Shown: piece after piece, positions 7,523-15,082 of the stretch
Layout of the letters: the number at the start of each line of letters is the position of its first letter
Position numbering within the stretch: position 1 is the first letter of the stretch
Source of the DNA: an uncultured Selenomonadales bacterium
GTDB lineage: Bacteria; Bacillota; Negativicutes; Selenomonadales; Selenomonadaceae
Direction: 5' to 3'
DNA: 34,628 nt
Assembly: GCA_937877655.1 (NCBI GenBank)
Contig: CALFJC010000048.1
Location: 1 to 34,628 of the forward strand
Notes under the pieces: model-generated
The model's input: only the letters and a program-made list of their open reading frames with translations
Told to the model about the DNA's origin: nothing
Databases searched by the model: none
Translations under genes and position numbers: made by a program

Positions 7523-9471
7523 TCAAAAACTTTGCTTAAAATCTTTAATGAAGGCGTCATAGTCGGGATTATTCAGCAAACGTCGCACGCCGTTTTCCTT
7601 TACAAGATATTTGAAAAGCTTTAGGAAAATCGGTTCCAAAAGATAAAATTCATTGGTCGCAATGCTCAGCAGGAAAACAACCTGCACTTGATGTTCTGCC
7701 CATAATATCGGATTTTTCAAAACCAAAACCGAGATTGATGAAATAGCAGCCGAATTTGTCAGCGGGTGCGGAATTGCCAAAAGATTTCCTATCTCCGTCG
7801 GAGAAGCTCGTTCGCGCTCCTTAACTGAATCGCTCGCGGCTTTATCCATTAAACCGAGTTGCTCAAGTTCCGCCTTCATGAAGTACAGAATTTTTTCCTT
7901 CGTCTTGAAAGGCTTACCTGTGATGAAACATTCGCGGCGAAAAAATCTGTCCATGTTCTGTGCAAAAATTCTTGTCGTGCTGAATAATTTCTGCTGAATC
8001 AATTTGACTTCGTCCTCGTCGAGTAAATTTCTGACGACAACGACTTTTTTTATTTCTGCTTCAGTGAGCGGCGGCAATTTATCTGTTGCAATCGTGCTGA
8101 TAATGACATCGACATTGCTGAGATCATATTCTTTAAGCCTGTATCCCGGCATGACTTTAAGGACAGTCAACAACTCCTTTAAATGTTCTTCGACGCGAGA
8201 TTTAAGGAGAATTGCAGTGCCGATTCCCGCGCCGCAAACAATAAAAGCCGTCTGTTTAGAGCGGTTGACGTTAATGTTCACGCGAGTAAGAGCCGCCTCG
8301 AAATGAACGGCAAGATAACTTATTTCGTCTTCGTTGACGGCGACGCCTTCGGATTTTTCGATAACTTTGGCGGCAATAACTCCGATTTGTAAACGCCGGC
8401 AGATATTCATTCTTTACCACAGCCAAAACTTCATTGTGGATTCGATTTTTGAAACGAAGATGCGGAATCAACGCCTCCGGATGAGTTTTAAACCCTTGCC
8501 GCAAGGTTTCTTCGCCACTGAAATCAATCCCGACTATTTGAGCAACATGCGAAATCATTTCATCAACCAAACTTTGAATTTGCTGACCAATTTGGCTGTT
8601 GGTCGGGGTGTATTTATTTGCGGCTATAAGATGTTGTGCAAGATATATACGCTTCGTTAAAGAACACGTCGACGCCGAAGACAGAGTAAATTTCCTCAAG
8701 AATTGCATTAGCCATAGAAAATTCGCGATGTTCCTCGATTGATTTACTTTCGCGGAATTTGTAGCTGATATTGTGTTCTTGATATTGTGTTCTTGACCTG
8801 CGCGAACGAGCGTTATCACGATATAACCGATAAATCTTTCGAGCGAATCGTCCGTGAGCATTAATTATATCGTAGGAACTCATCACGCGGATAACAATGT
8901 TGCGCAGTTTTTCGGTGTCAATTTTTATCGACAACACTGACATAATATTTTCGCCTTGCTTCGAACCTTGAAAAATAAAGTCGGAAATGCAGTGCCGAAT
9001 GTCACGCTCGATTCCTTCCGGCATCATCCCGTAATTTTTAAAATTGACGACGGAGATATCATATTTTTCCGACCAACTTTTCACGTCCCGCAAACCGATT
9101 TTAAAAGTTTAAAGGCTTACGAAAAGTTCATCGGACAATTTTTGTTGCTTGAGCGGCTCGCCCAGAAAAGTTGCCTCAAGCAGGGAACAGATAATGTAGT
9201 TGGTTCGCTCCCTGCCTTCGATTTGAACCTTGGTATTCATCTCGTAGAGCTTTTGAATTTTCTCGGCGTCGTGAATTTCAAGCCGATGACCGCTTCTCTT
9301 TGAAACAGAAATTGTGGCTATGGATTTATCCATTTCGAGCATCATATTTTTCAAGTCGGTACAGACAGTACGCGAAGAAACTCCACAGATTCGCGCAATT
9401 TCATCGGCAACTACTCCGCTTTTGTGTTGCTTGAGGATCTCCAAGATTTTTATCTGTCGCTCGGTGAACAT
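7523..9471 (-). pseudogene. PRD/PTS-controlled transcriptional activator (MtlR/LicR type), heavily frameshifted
   Basis: Originally about 650 residues. The domains in order are an N-terminal HTH (MFTERQIKILEILKQHKSG, then CGVSSRTVCTDLKNM), PRD1, PRD2 (region of HLIAANKYTP and GQQIQSLVDEM), a IIB-Gat-like domain with phospho-Cys motif IVCGAGIGTAILLKS, and a C-terminal EIIA type-2 domain with the active His in AIPHPLTNSAAIS. A TAA at 9111-9109 interrupts PRD1. Frameshifts lie near 8865, at a 14-bp tandem duplication (8766-8793), near 8640 and near 8400. It would have activated the adjacent PTS operon in response to PTS phosphorylation. It is clearly dead. Confidence 0.88.
8766..8793. repeat. 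Perfect 14-bp tandem duplication inside the PRD regulator
   Basis: TGATATTGTGTTCT occurs at 8766-8779 and again at 8780-8793. Fourteen bp is not a multiple of three, so this slippage or misalignment event alone would inactivate the gene. Confidence 0.9.
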
Positions 9472-9599
9472 ATCTTCCGCCCTCCCGCCTGAATTATAAA
9501 ATCGGAAGGGCAAAAGTCACAGGCGGTTTTTTACCTATTAAAACGGAAATTTTTTACCAAAAACGTGCCATGTAAGATGTGAAGTGGCGCAAAAACTCG

Positions 9600-9628
9600 T
9601 TGATAAAAATTGGTTTATAAACTATAAT
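9600..9628 (+). promoter_or_regulatory. Promoter upstream of the IS remnant and purH
   Basis: TTGATA (9600-9605), a 17-bp spacer and TATAAT (9623-9628) form a near-consensus promoter. It probably drives purH through a leader of about 470 nt that now contains the IS remnant. Confidence 0.7.
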
Positions 9629-9798
9629 TTTTTTAAAGAGTTGATTTAGCCAAAATCAGCCGCCCTAAAGGGTACTTAAGGCAACGTGTGCGGTTGCCGC
9701 AGACAAAAGGATTCAAAAAGCGTGACTTCGGCTGTTTTCAATCAGTGGAGGTGAAAACTTTTTAGAAATAAAAGTATCTACGGAGACGAAAGTCGAAG
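9629..9798 (+). other. Leader or intergenic segment upstream of the IS remnant, unidentified
   Basis: This 170-nt transcribed-looking stretch contains two clear hairpins: GATTT/AAATC around AGCCA, and GGCAAC/GTTGCC around GTGTGCG. It does not match the riboswitch cores I can recall (ZTP, purine, THF, SAM, cobalamin, FMN, TPP). In one frame a reading such as RVRLPQTKGFKKRDF distantly resembles C-terminal ends of TnpB proteins. It may therefore be an old insertion-sequence remnant instead of a regulatory RNA. Neither idea is firm. Confidence 0.3.
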
Positions 9799-10077
9799 TA
9801 GGGGGTTGTTGGTAAAGTCAAGTAAAATAAAAACATAGGGATAAAATGAATTTGAAAGAAGAGGAAATGCTTATGTCAAATTCATTTTACCAAAAAGATT
9901 TAACGGATACGCAGCGGAACAAGATAAAATTTTTGTTCGAGAAGTCCAAGAAGGACGCCCGTCGCTTAAGAATTTTCGCCACATTGCTGCTCGTTTCGAC
10001 AAACTGTCCACATGCTTTTTCAATTTTGTCTTGCTTGACTCTGTTGCCATTCATTTTTAATTTACAAACAGTTCCTA
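9799..10077 (+). mobile_element. IS5-like insertion sequence with large internal deletion
   Basis: A 279-bp element bounded by imperfect terminal inverted repeats. The left end starts TAGGGGGTTGTTGGTAAA (9799-9816), and the right end, read inward, starts TAGGAACTGTTTGTAAA (10077-10061). It encloses the two ends of an IS5-family transposase with the middle removed. Both ends start with TA, as expected if the target is TA or a short TNA. The same ends appear on the MITE at 16287-16384. It lies between the purH promoter and the gene. Confidence 0.65.
9873..10060 (+). pseudogene. IS5-family transposase, N- and C-terminal ends only
   Basis: The reading starts MSNSFYQKDLTDTQRNKIKF, typical of the N-terminus of IS5-group transposases (DLTDxQWxxI pattern). 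At about 9953 it continues in a shifted frame as GRPSLKNFRHIAARFDKLST, then FFNFVLLDSVAIHF and stop. This corresponds to the family's C-terminal end (RFDKLxxxFxxxVxLA). The DDE catalytic core between the two is absent, so the element is non-autonomous. Confidence 0.7.
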
Positions 10078-10098
10078 ATTATTTTCGAGGTGATTTTT

Positions 10099-11259
10099 AT
10101 GAATGAATTAATGTTGAAGTACGGATGCAACCCGAATCAGACGCCCGCGAAAGTTTTCATTGAGAACGACGCGTTGCCTTTTGAAGTTTTGAACGGGCGA
10201 CCGGGTTATATCAATTTGCTTGACGCGCTGAACGGTTGGCAACTTGTGCGCGAATTGAAAAAGGCGACGAATCTTCCTGCCGCCGCTTCTTTTAAACACG
10301 TCAGCCCCGCCGGAGCCGCTGTCGGCGAATCGCTCGATGACATTTTGAGAAAAATTTATTTCGCCGAAGGTTTTGAGCTTTCCGCGCAGGCTGCGGCTTA
10401 TGTTCGTGCTCGCGGCGCAGACAGAATGAGTTCTTACGGCGACTTCGCAATTCTTTCCGACGAATGCGATGAGTCCGTTGCAAATTTTATCAAGCGCGAA
10501 GTCTCCGACGGAATTATTGCGCCATCCTATTCGGAAAAAGCTCTTGAGATTTTAAAATCAAAACGCGGCGGAAATTATCTCGTCTTAAAAATGAATCCCG
10601 ACTTTCAGCCGCCCGAAATCGAAACCAAACAAGTTTTCGGCGTAACCTTTGAACAAAAACGCAACGACATAAAAATTTCCGAAGAATGTTTAGCCGACAT
10701 TCCTACCAAAAATAAAAATTTCACGCCCGAAGCGCGCCGCGATCTTTTAACCGCGTTGATAACTTTGAAATACACTCAATCCAATTCCGTTTGCTACGCC
10801 AAAGGCGGGCAGGCAATCGGTATCGGCGCGGGGCAACAAAGCCGCGTTCATTGTACAAGACTTGCCGGCAACAAAGCAGATTTTTGGTTCCTTCGCCAAT
10901 GCCCGAAAGTTCTCGACCTGCCTTTCCAAAAAAATATCAAGCGTCCCGACCGCGACAATGCCATTGATGTTTATCTCGGCGGAGAAACTTTTGAAGATTC
11001 TTGGCAAGAACTTTTCACGGTCAAGCCCGCGCCTTTGACTGCCGAAGAAAAAATTTCTTGGCTGAAAAATCTGCGCGGAGTTTCGTTGGCGTCCGATGCT
11101 TTTTTCCCGTTCGGAGACAATATCGAACGCGCTCACAAGTCGGGCGTGGATTTTATCGCGCAGACGGGCGGCTCGATTCGCGACGACAACGTTATCGAAA
11201 CCTGCGATAAGTACAATATCGCGATGGCTTTCACGCACATTAGACTTTTCCACCACTGA
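10099..11259 (+). CDS. AICAR transformylase (PurH lacking the IMP cyclohydrolase domain)
   Basis: 386 residues belonging to the AICARFT half of PurH, which transfers a formyl group from 10-formyl-THF to AICAR in purine synthesis. It opens MNELMLKYGCNPNQTPAKV, has the signature SFKHVSPAGAAVG (Lys-His pair of the formyltransferase site) and ends FTHIRLFHH. The usual N-terminal cyclohydrolase domain (about 200 residues) is absent. Stand-alone forms are known in several Firmicutes, so IMP cyclohydrolase must be supplied elsewhere. The ATG at 10099 follows GAGGTG and is preferred over an in-frame GTG at 10090. It is followed within 10 bp by the TauE-like gene. Confidence 0.88.
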   Translation: MNELMLKYGCNPNQTPAKVFIENDALPFEVLNGRPGYINLLDALNGWQLVRELKKATNLPAAASFKHVSPAGAAVGESLDDILRKIYFAEGFELSAQAAAYVRARGADRMSSYGDFAILSDECDESVANFIKREVSDGIIAPSYSEKALEILKSKRGGNYLVLKMNPDFQPPEIETKQVFGVTFEQKRNDIKISEECLADIPTKNKNFTPEARRDLLTALITLKYTQSNSVCYAKGGQAIGIGAGQQSRVHCTRLAGNKADFWFLRQCPKVLDLPFQKNIKRPDRDNAIDVYLGGETFEDSWQELFTVKPAPLTAEEKISWLKNLRGVSLASDAFFPFGDNIERAHKSGVDFIAQTGGSIRDDNVIETCDKYNIAMAFTHIRLFHH

Positions 11260-11269
11260 GGCGATTTTT

Positions 11270-12031
11270 TTGGAACTCGACGTTAATATAATGTTTGCAA
11301 TGGCGGCAATGGGATTTGTCGCCGCTTTTATTGATTCGGTTGTCGGCGGCGGCGGATTAATTTCTGTTCCAACGTTGATGTGGGCGGGCTTGCCGATGCT
11401 GAATGTTTTGGGAACAAATAAATTCGCCTCAACTATGGGCGCGGCGGCAGGTTTTATAACTTATTTGCGTTCGGGAAAAATCGACAAAAAAATTATGCGG
11501 TTTATGTTCCCGCTTGCGTTTGTCGGCTCGATTTTCGGCGTGTTGGTCGTCCGACAAGTCCCGCCCGATTTTTTACGCCCGCTTGTCGTCGTCATGCTGA
11601 TTATTATCGCGATTTACTCCGTTGCGAAAAAAAATTGGGGCGCGGATAATAAATCTGTCCGCGTCTCCCACAAAAATTATTTGCTCGGTTTGATTTTAAT
11701 TTTCGCGCTCGGTTTTTACGACGGATTTTTCGGACCGGGCACGGGCTCGTTCATGCTTTTTCTGTATTTGATGATGGGCTACGGATTTTTGGGAGCCGCC
11801 GCCAATGCCCGCGCCGCCAATTTCGCCAGCAACCTTGCGGGAGTAATTGTTTTTACGATTTGCGGGCTTGTAAATTTTTCCTACGCAATTCCTATGGGGC
11901 TCGGAATGATTTTGGGCGCATTTTGCGGCGCGAAGATGGCAATTTCAAAAGGCGCGGCTTATGTCCGCCCGCTTTTTATCGGCATGACCGTTATTTTAAT
12001 CGGCAAGCAGATTATTGAGCTTTTCAAATAA
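11270..12031 (+). CDS. TauE/SafE-family membrane permease
   Basis: 253 residues, almost entirely hydrophobic, with seven or eight predicted transmembrane segments. It carries the two internal repeats of the family: AAFIDSVVGGGGLISVPTLM near the N-terminus, with LGTNKFAST after it, and GFYDGFFGPGTGSFMLF near residue 150. Members export sulfite, sulfonates or other organic anions, but the substrate cannot be read from sequence. The TTG at 11270 stands 8 bp after GAGG, which overlaps the purH stop, so the two genes are probably coupled. An ATG at 11291 is the alternative start. The protein begins at the first helix either way. Confidence 0.85.
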   Translation: MELDVNIMFAMAAMGFVAAFIDSVVGGGGLISVPTLMWAGLPMLNVLGTNKFASTMGAAAGFITYLRSGKIDKKIMRFMFPLAFVGSIFGVLVVRQVPPDFLRPLVVVMLIIIAIYSVAKKNWGADNKSVRVSHKNYLLGLILIFALGFYDGFFGPGTGSFMLFLYLMMGYGFLGAAANARAANFASNLAGVIVFTICGLVNFSYAIPMGLGMILGAFCGAKMAISKGAAYVRPLFIGMTVILIGKQIIELFK

Positions 12032-12099
12032 AAAAAACAAAAGACAACGCGGACAATTAGAAATAAATTTTGGGCTTAGCAAAAGAAAGTATGAGAAAC

Positions 12100-12127
12100 C
12101 CCCTTGACAGGGCGTTTTTTTTATAAT
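12100..12127 (+). promoter_or_regulatory. Ambiguous hairpin or promoter before the NYN gene
   Basis: CCCT-TGAC-AGGG followed by eight T resembles a short terminator for the TauE gene. The same stretch contains TTGACA (12104-12109) and TATAAT (12122-12127), but with a 12-bp gap that is too short for a normal promoter. Either reading leaves the start point of the NYN-E2-E1 transcript uncertain. Confidence 0.35.
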
Positions 12128-12169
12128 GCCTCATCCTGTTTACCAACTAAAGGGAGGATTGATTTTTTT

Positions 12170-12670
12170 ATGATGAAGGTTGCAATTTTTCTCGACTACG
12201 CGAATATCAATGCGTCGTCACGTCAGCTGAATTGCAGTGTAGATTACGGGGCTTTACTTAATTATCTCGCCGATGAAACAGAGGATCGGACTTTGCAGGC
12301 GGCTTATGCTTATGTTCCGATTGATCCGCGTCAAGAACACGCTATGGACGAAACAATTCAAAATCTCCGGCAAAACGGTTATATCGTTAAATCGAAAGTC
12401 GGAACCATTGCGGGCGACAGCTACAAATGCGATTTTGATGTTGAAATGACGCTGGACATTTCGCGAACGGCTTATGTAAATGCGCCCGACATTGTCGTGC
12501 TCGTCAGCGGCGACAGCGATTTTATTCCGATTGTTCTCGACATGAGAAATCGCGGAATTCGCGTTGAAGTTGCCGCTTTTAAATTTTCAATGTCAAAACA
12601 TCTCGCCTTAAAGAGTTCGGGCTTTATCAATCTCGATGAGATAATTGAAAGTGCCTTTGCCGATGAATAA
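12170..12670 (+). CDS. NYN-domain (LabA/DUF88-like) predicted nuclease
   Basis: 166 residues of a PIN-like NYN domain, predicted to be a metal-dependent RNase. Acidic active-site residues are visible in FLDYANIN (Asp9), in CDFDVEMTLD and in LVSGDSDFIPIV. The ATG at 12170 follows GGGAGG with a spacing of about 12 bp; the adjacent ATG at 12173 is also possible. The frame after the TAA stop stays open for 28 further codons, up to 12754, with an acidic coding-like composition (FDEQTVEQPDAAASKILEGE), so the ancestral protein may have been longer. It lies 67 bp before the E2 gene on the same strand and probably shares its transcript. Confidence 0.85.
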   Translation: MMKVAIFLDYANINASSRQLNCSVDYGALLNYLADETEDRTLQAAYAYVPIDPRQEHAMDETIQNLRQNGYIVKSKVGTIAGDSYKCDFDVEMTLDISRTAYVNAPDIVVLVSGDSDFIPIVLDMRNRGIRVEVAAFKFSMSKHLALKSSGFINLDEIIESAFADE

Positions 12671-12737
12671 TTCGACGAGCAAACTGTTGAACAACCCGAC
12701 GCGGCGGCGAGTAAAATTTTGGAAGGAGAAAAAGATA

Positions 12738-13454
12738 ATGCCGACAGTATTCATTAACGGGAAAAAAACGAACGTTCCGAATTCTGCCACGCCCGAAGAT
12801 ATTGTTCGTGCGTTGGGCGCAAAATTTAACCCATTGACGCGTGCCGTAACCAATACAAGTACCGGAAAAAATACTCGCTTAAAGTCGGGACAACAATATC
12901 AGATAAGAGACGGCGACAATTTCAAGACACCGCCCGACCGCGTGAAGGCGGCTGACGCAACTTATTTCAGCTATAAAGAGTTGTGGCGCAAGCAAGTAAT
13001 TTATGAACAAGTTGCGGAGATCTCGCAGAAATTTTTTAAAAAAAGCACGGTCGAATTAGATGATGAGTGTAACTGGGTAGTTTTTAACGGCTTCCTTTTG
13101 CCCGAAGAGTGGAGAAAGGCTAATCCCGGTCAAAAATTCGTCCGCATGATGTTGATTTTCCCCGACCAATATCCCGACTTGCCGACAAACGGTTTTTATC
13201 TGCCTGCTTCGTTGCAGGTGCCCGCCGATGCACAGCATTTTTATAATCGCGGTTATGGAGGAGCTTTCGGGCAAACGGAAGAAGAAATGGAATTCATGCG
13301 TCAAGAGCAGTGGAAATGGTATTGCACACACATTAAACCGGGCGCGTGGCAACCTGCGCGGCTCCGCGAGATAAGCGATTGGCGTCATGGAGATAATCTC
13401 CGGGATATTATCACGCTGTGCATAGACGTCTTGAGGTATCCGCTTGACGATTAA
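12738..13454 (+). CDS. Ubiquitin-like domain fused to prokaryotic E2 (Prok-E2_E type)
   Basis: 238 residues. Residues 1-65 form a beta-grasp, multiubiquitin-like domain (PTVFINGKKTNVPNSATPED, ending with YQIRDGDNF). Residues about 75-238 resemble E2 family E: the FPDQYPDLP stretch (141-149), then YLPASLQVP, then a Trp-rich segment with Cys196 (WKWYCTHIKPGAW) and a C-terminal helix (LRDIITLCIDVLRYP). Cys196 is the likeliest thioester residue; Cys111 and Cys228 are the others. The ubiquitin-like part has no free diglycine end, so it cannot be the conjugated modifier as it stands. GGAAGGAG precedes the ATG. Five bp separate it from the JAB-E1 gene, so the two form one operon. Confidence 0.8.
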   Translation: MPTVFINGKKTNVPNSATPEDIVRALGAKFNPLTRAVTNTSTGKNTRLKSGQQYQIRDGDNFKTPPDRVKAADATYFSYKELWRKQVIYEQVAEISQKFFKKSTVELDDECNWVVFNGFLLPEEWRKANPGQKFVRMMLIFPDQYPDLPTNGFYLPASLQVPADAQHFYNRGYGGAFGQTEEEMEFMRQEQWKWYCTHIKPGAWQPARLREISDWRHGDNLRDIITLCIDVLRYPLDD

Positions 13455-13459
13455 TTTTT

Positions 13460-14882
13460 ATGGAGATGGTGACTTTGTCCGACAGAAATAAAAAAAATCG
13501 CGGGCTCGAAGTCGTGATAAAGTTTAAAAATCAAGACTTCAGCCGATTGCGCACCAAACTCCTTGCCGATTCAAGCCGCGAATATTACGCCTGTTTGCTC
13601 GGCAAAAAGCAAGTGATTGAAAATCTTTGCGTGATAACCGTTGCCGATATTTATTTCACGAACTCGGAATATTATCAAAATCAATCCGTTGCCTCGCTGA
13701 GAGTTTCGGGAGATTTTTTGCGTGAAAGACTTTTGGAGCTCGACAGAAGAATTGATGTCGACACGATGATTGATGTTCATACGCATTCCTTTTCGCAGAG
13801 CAATGTTTGATTTTCGGGTACTGATGACCGCGACGAAATTAATTTTGTGAAATATCTTCATGACGAAGGCGCGAATAATATTTTTTATGCGTCGATAGTT
13901 TTATCGCAGACAGATTACAAAGCGTGTTATTGGCAAATGGACAAAGGCGGCAGAGTTTATCAGACGCCCGCTTTGATAAAGACGCAAAAGATTGGAGAGT
14001 CGATACCTTCTTCTGACGAACGATTTCGGCGAAAGGCGGTGAACTTGGAAAAAACTGTTGACGAAATGTTTAATCGGAGCGTCCTTGCTTTGGGGCTCGA
14101 CAACATGAGAAAAATAACCGGCGATCAAATAATTTCGATCGTCGGCGTCGGAGGTATCGGGTCGATTATCGCCGAACATTTGATCCACATGGGCTTTAAT
14201 CGCCTTAATTTAATCGACTTCGATACGTTGGAAATTTCAAATCTAAATCGAATTGTCGCCGCAACTTATGAGGACGCGGTTAAGAAAAAAATCAAGGTCG
14301 AGGCGATACGCGACAATCTTTTAAAAATTAACCCGAAGGCGAAGATTAAAGCTTTAAACAATAAAATTGAGGACAAAAAAAATCGAGCGCGTTATTGCGG
14401 AGTCGGATTGGATTATGGTTGCAACGGATAATCACACCGACCGATTTACAATTCAACAGCTCGCGTTCAAATATTATGTGCCGTTCATTACGGCAGGCGT
14501 CAATATCACTGTCGAGGACGAAAAAATTCTTGACATGAGCGGCGAAGTTATTTTGATTCGCATTGGCGACAGAGTTTGTTTGACGTGTTTGAAGCGGCTT
14601 AAGTACAACGAAATTACAAAACAACTTTCGCCCGATAAAAATGTTCGTGAAGGGCTTGTGCGCAAAGGTTATGTTCAGGGGCTCGACGTTAAAGAACCTG
14701 CCGTAAAAACTTTGAACACACACCTTGCAACGTTGGCGATTGACACGCTGATAAATCAATACACCGAGCGGCAACGCGACGTTGTGATTCGAGTTTTCGA
14801 GGATAATTTTGCGCCCGTCATCTATGAAGACGTTGAAAGTGTGGCGGAGCGAAATTTTTCCTGCAATATTTGCGACGTCTGA
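13460..14882 (+). pseudogene. JAB (JAMM) protease fused to ThiF/E1 activating enzyme, with one stop and one frameshift
   Basis: The repaired product would be about 473 residues. The N-terminal JAB domain carries the metalloprotease motif VHTHSFSQSN, then FSGTDDRDE. A TGA (13808-13810) stands between the two halves where relatives have Trp. The E1 domain follows: nucleotide-binding ISIVGVGGIGSIIAEHL, LIDFDTLEISNLNR and MVATDNHTDRF, with CLTC and a terminal CNIC pair as probable zinc ligands. In a run of eight A (14375-14382) one extra base shifts the frame; seven A would restore DKKIERVIAESDW. Start at ATG 13460 or TTG 13475. Either it is dead, or the errors are sequencing artefacts or recoding sites. 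Confidence 0.82.
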
Positions 14883-15076
14883 GCGACTAAAAATTTTTTA
14901 TCGACTTTGCCCGAAGAATTCAGCGGTAATTCTTTTACGAAAATAATTTCCTTAGGCAATTCGGCAAGTTCCAACGCTTGCCGAATTATTTTTTTGTCGA
15001 CTTTGCCGACGACATAAGCCGAAAAATTTTCTCCGCAAATTTTATCGTGAGATATTAAAGCGCGGCGATTTGCCAA
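14883..15076 (-). pseudogene. 3' remnant of a second AMP-ligase gene
   Basis: About 60 codons that repeat the C-terminal lobe of the adjacent ligase. Both copies share GENFSAYV and GKVDKKIIRQALE, plus KEIIFVKELPLNSSGK with the catalytic Lys region A10. The 14904-15048 segment aligns with 15135-15279 at an offset of 231 bp. The copies differ in several amino acids (for example ELAELPKE against EPAETPKE), so they are diverged paralogues. The N-terminal body is absent. The fragment runs tail to tail into the end of the JAB-E1 gene, which suggests it was truncated when that cassette arrived. Confidence 0.85.
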
Positions 15077-15082
15077 AAATTT

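Noticed and set aside
9629..9798. Known riboswitch (ZTP, purine, THF) before purH
   Set aside because: None of the conserved core sequences I can recall is present; kept only as an unidentified leader.
12104..12127. Strong promoter TTGACA...TATAAT for the NYN gene
   Set aside because: The 12-bp spacing is too short for sigma-70, and the TTGACA lies in a hairpin loop followed by a T run; reported only as ambiguous.
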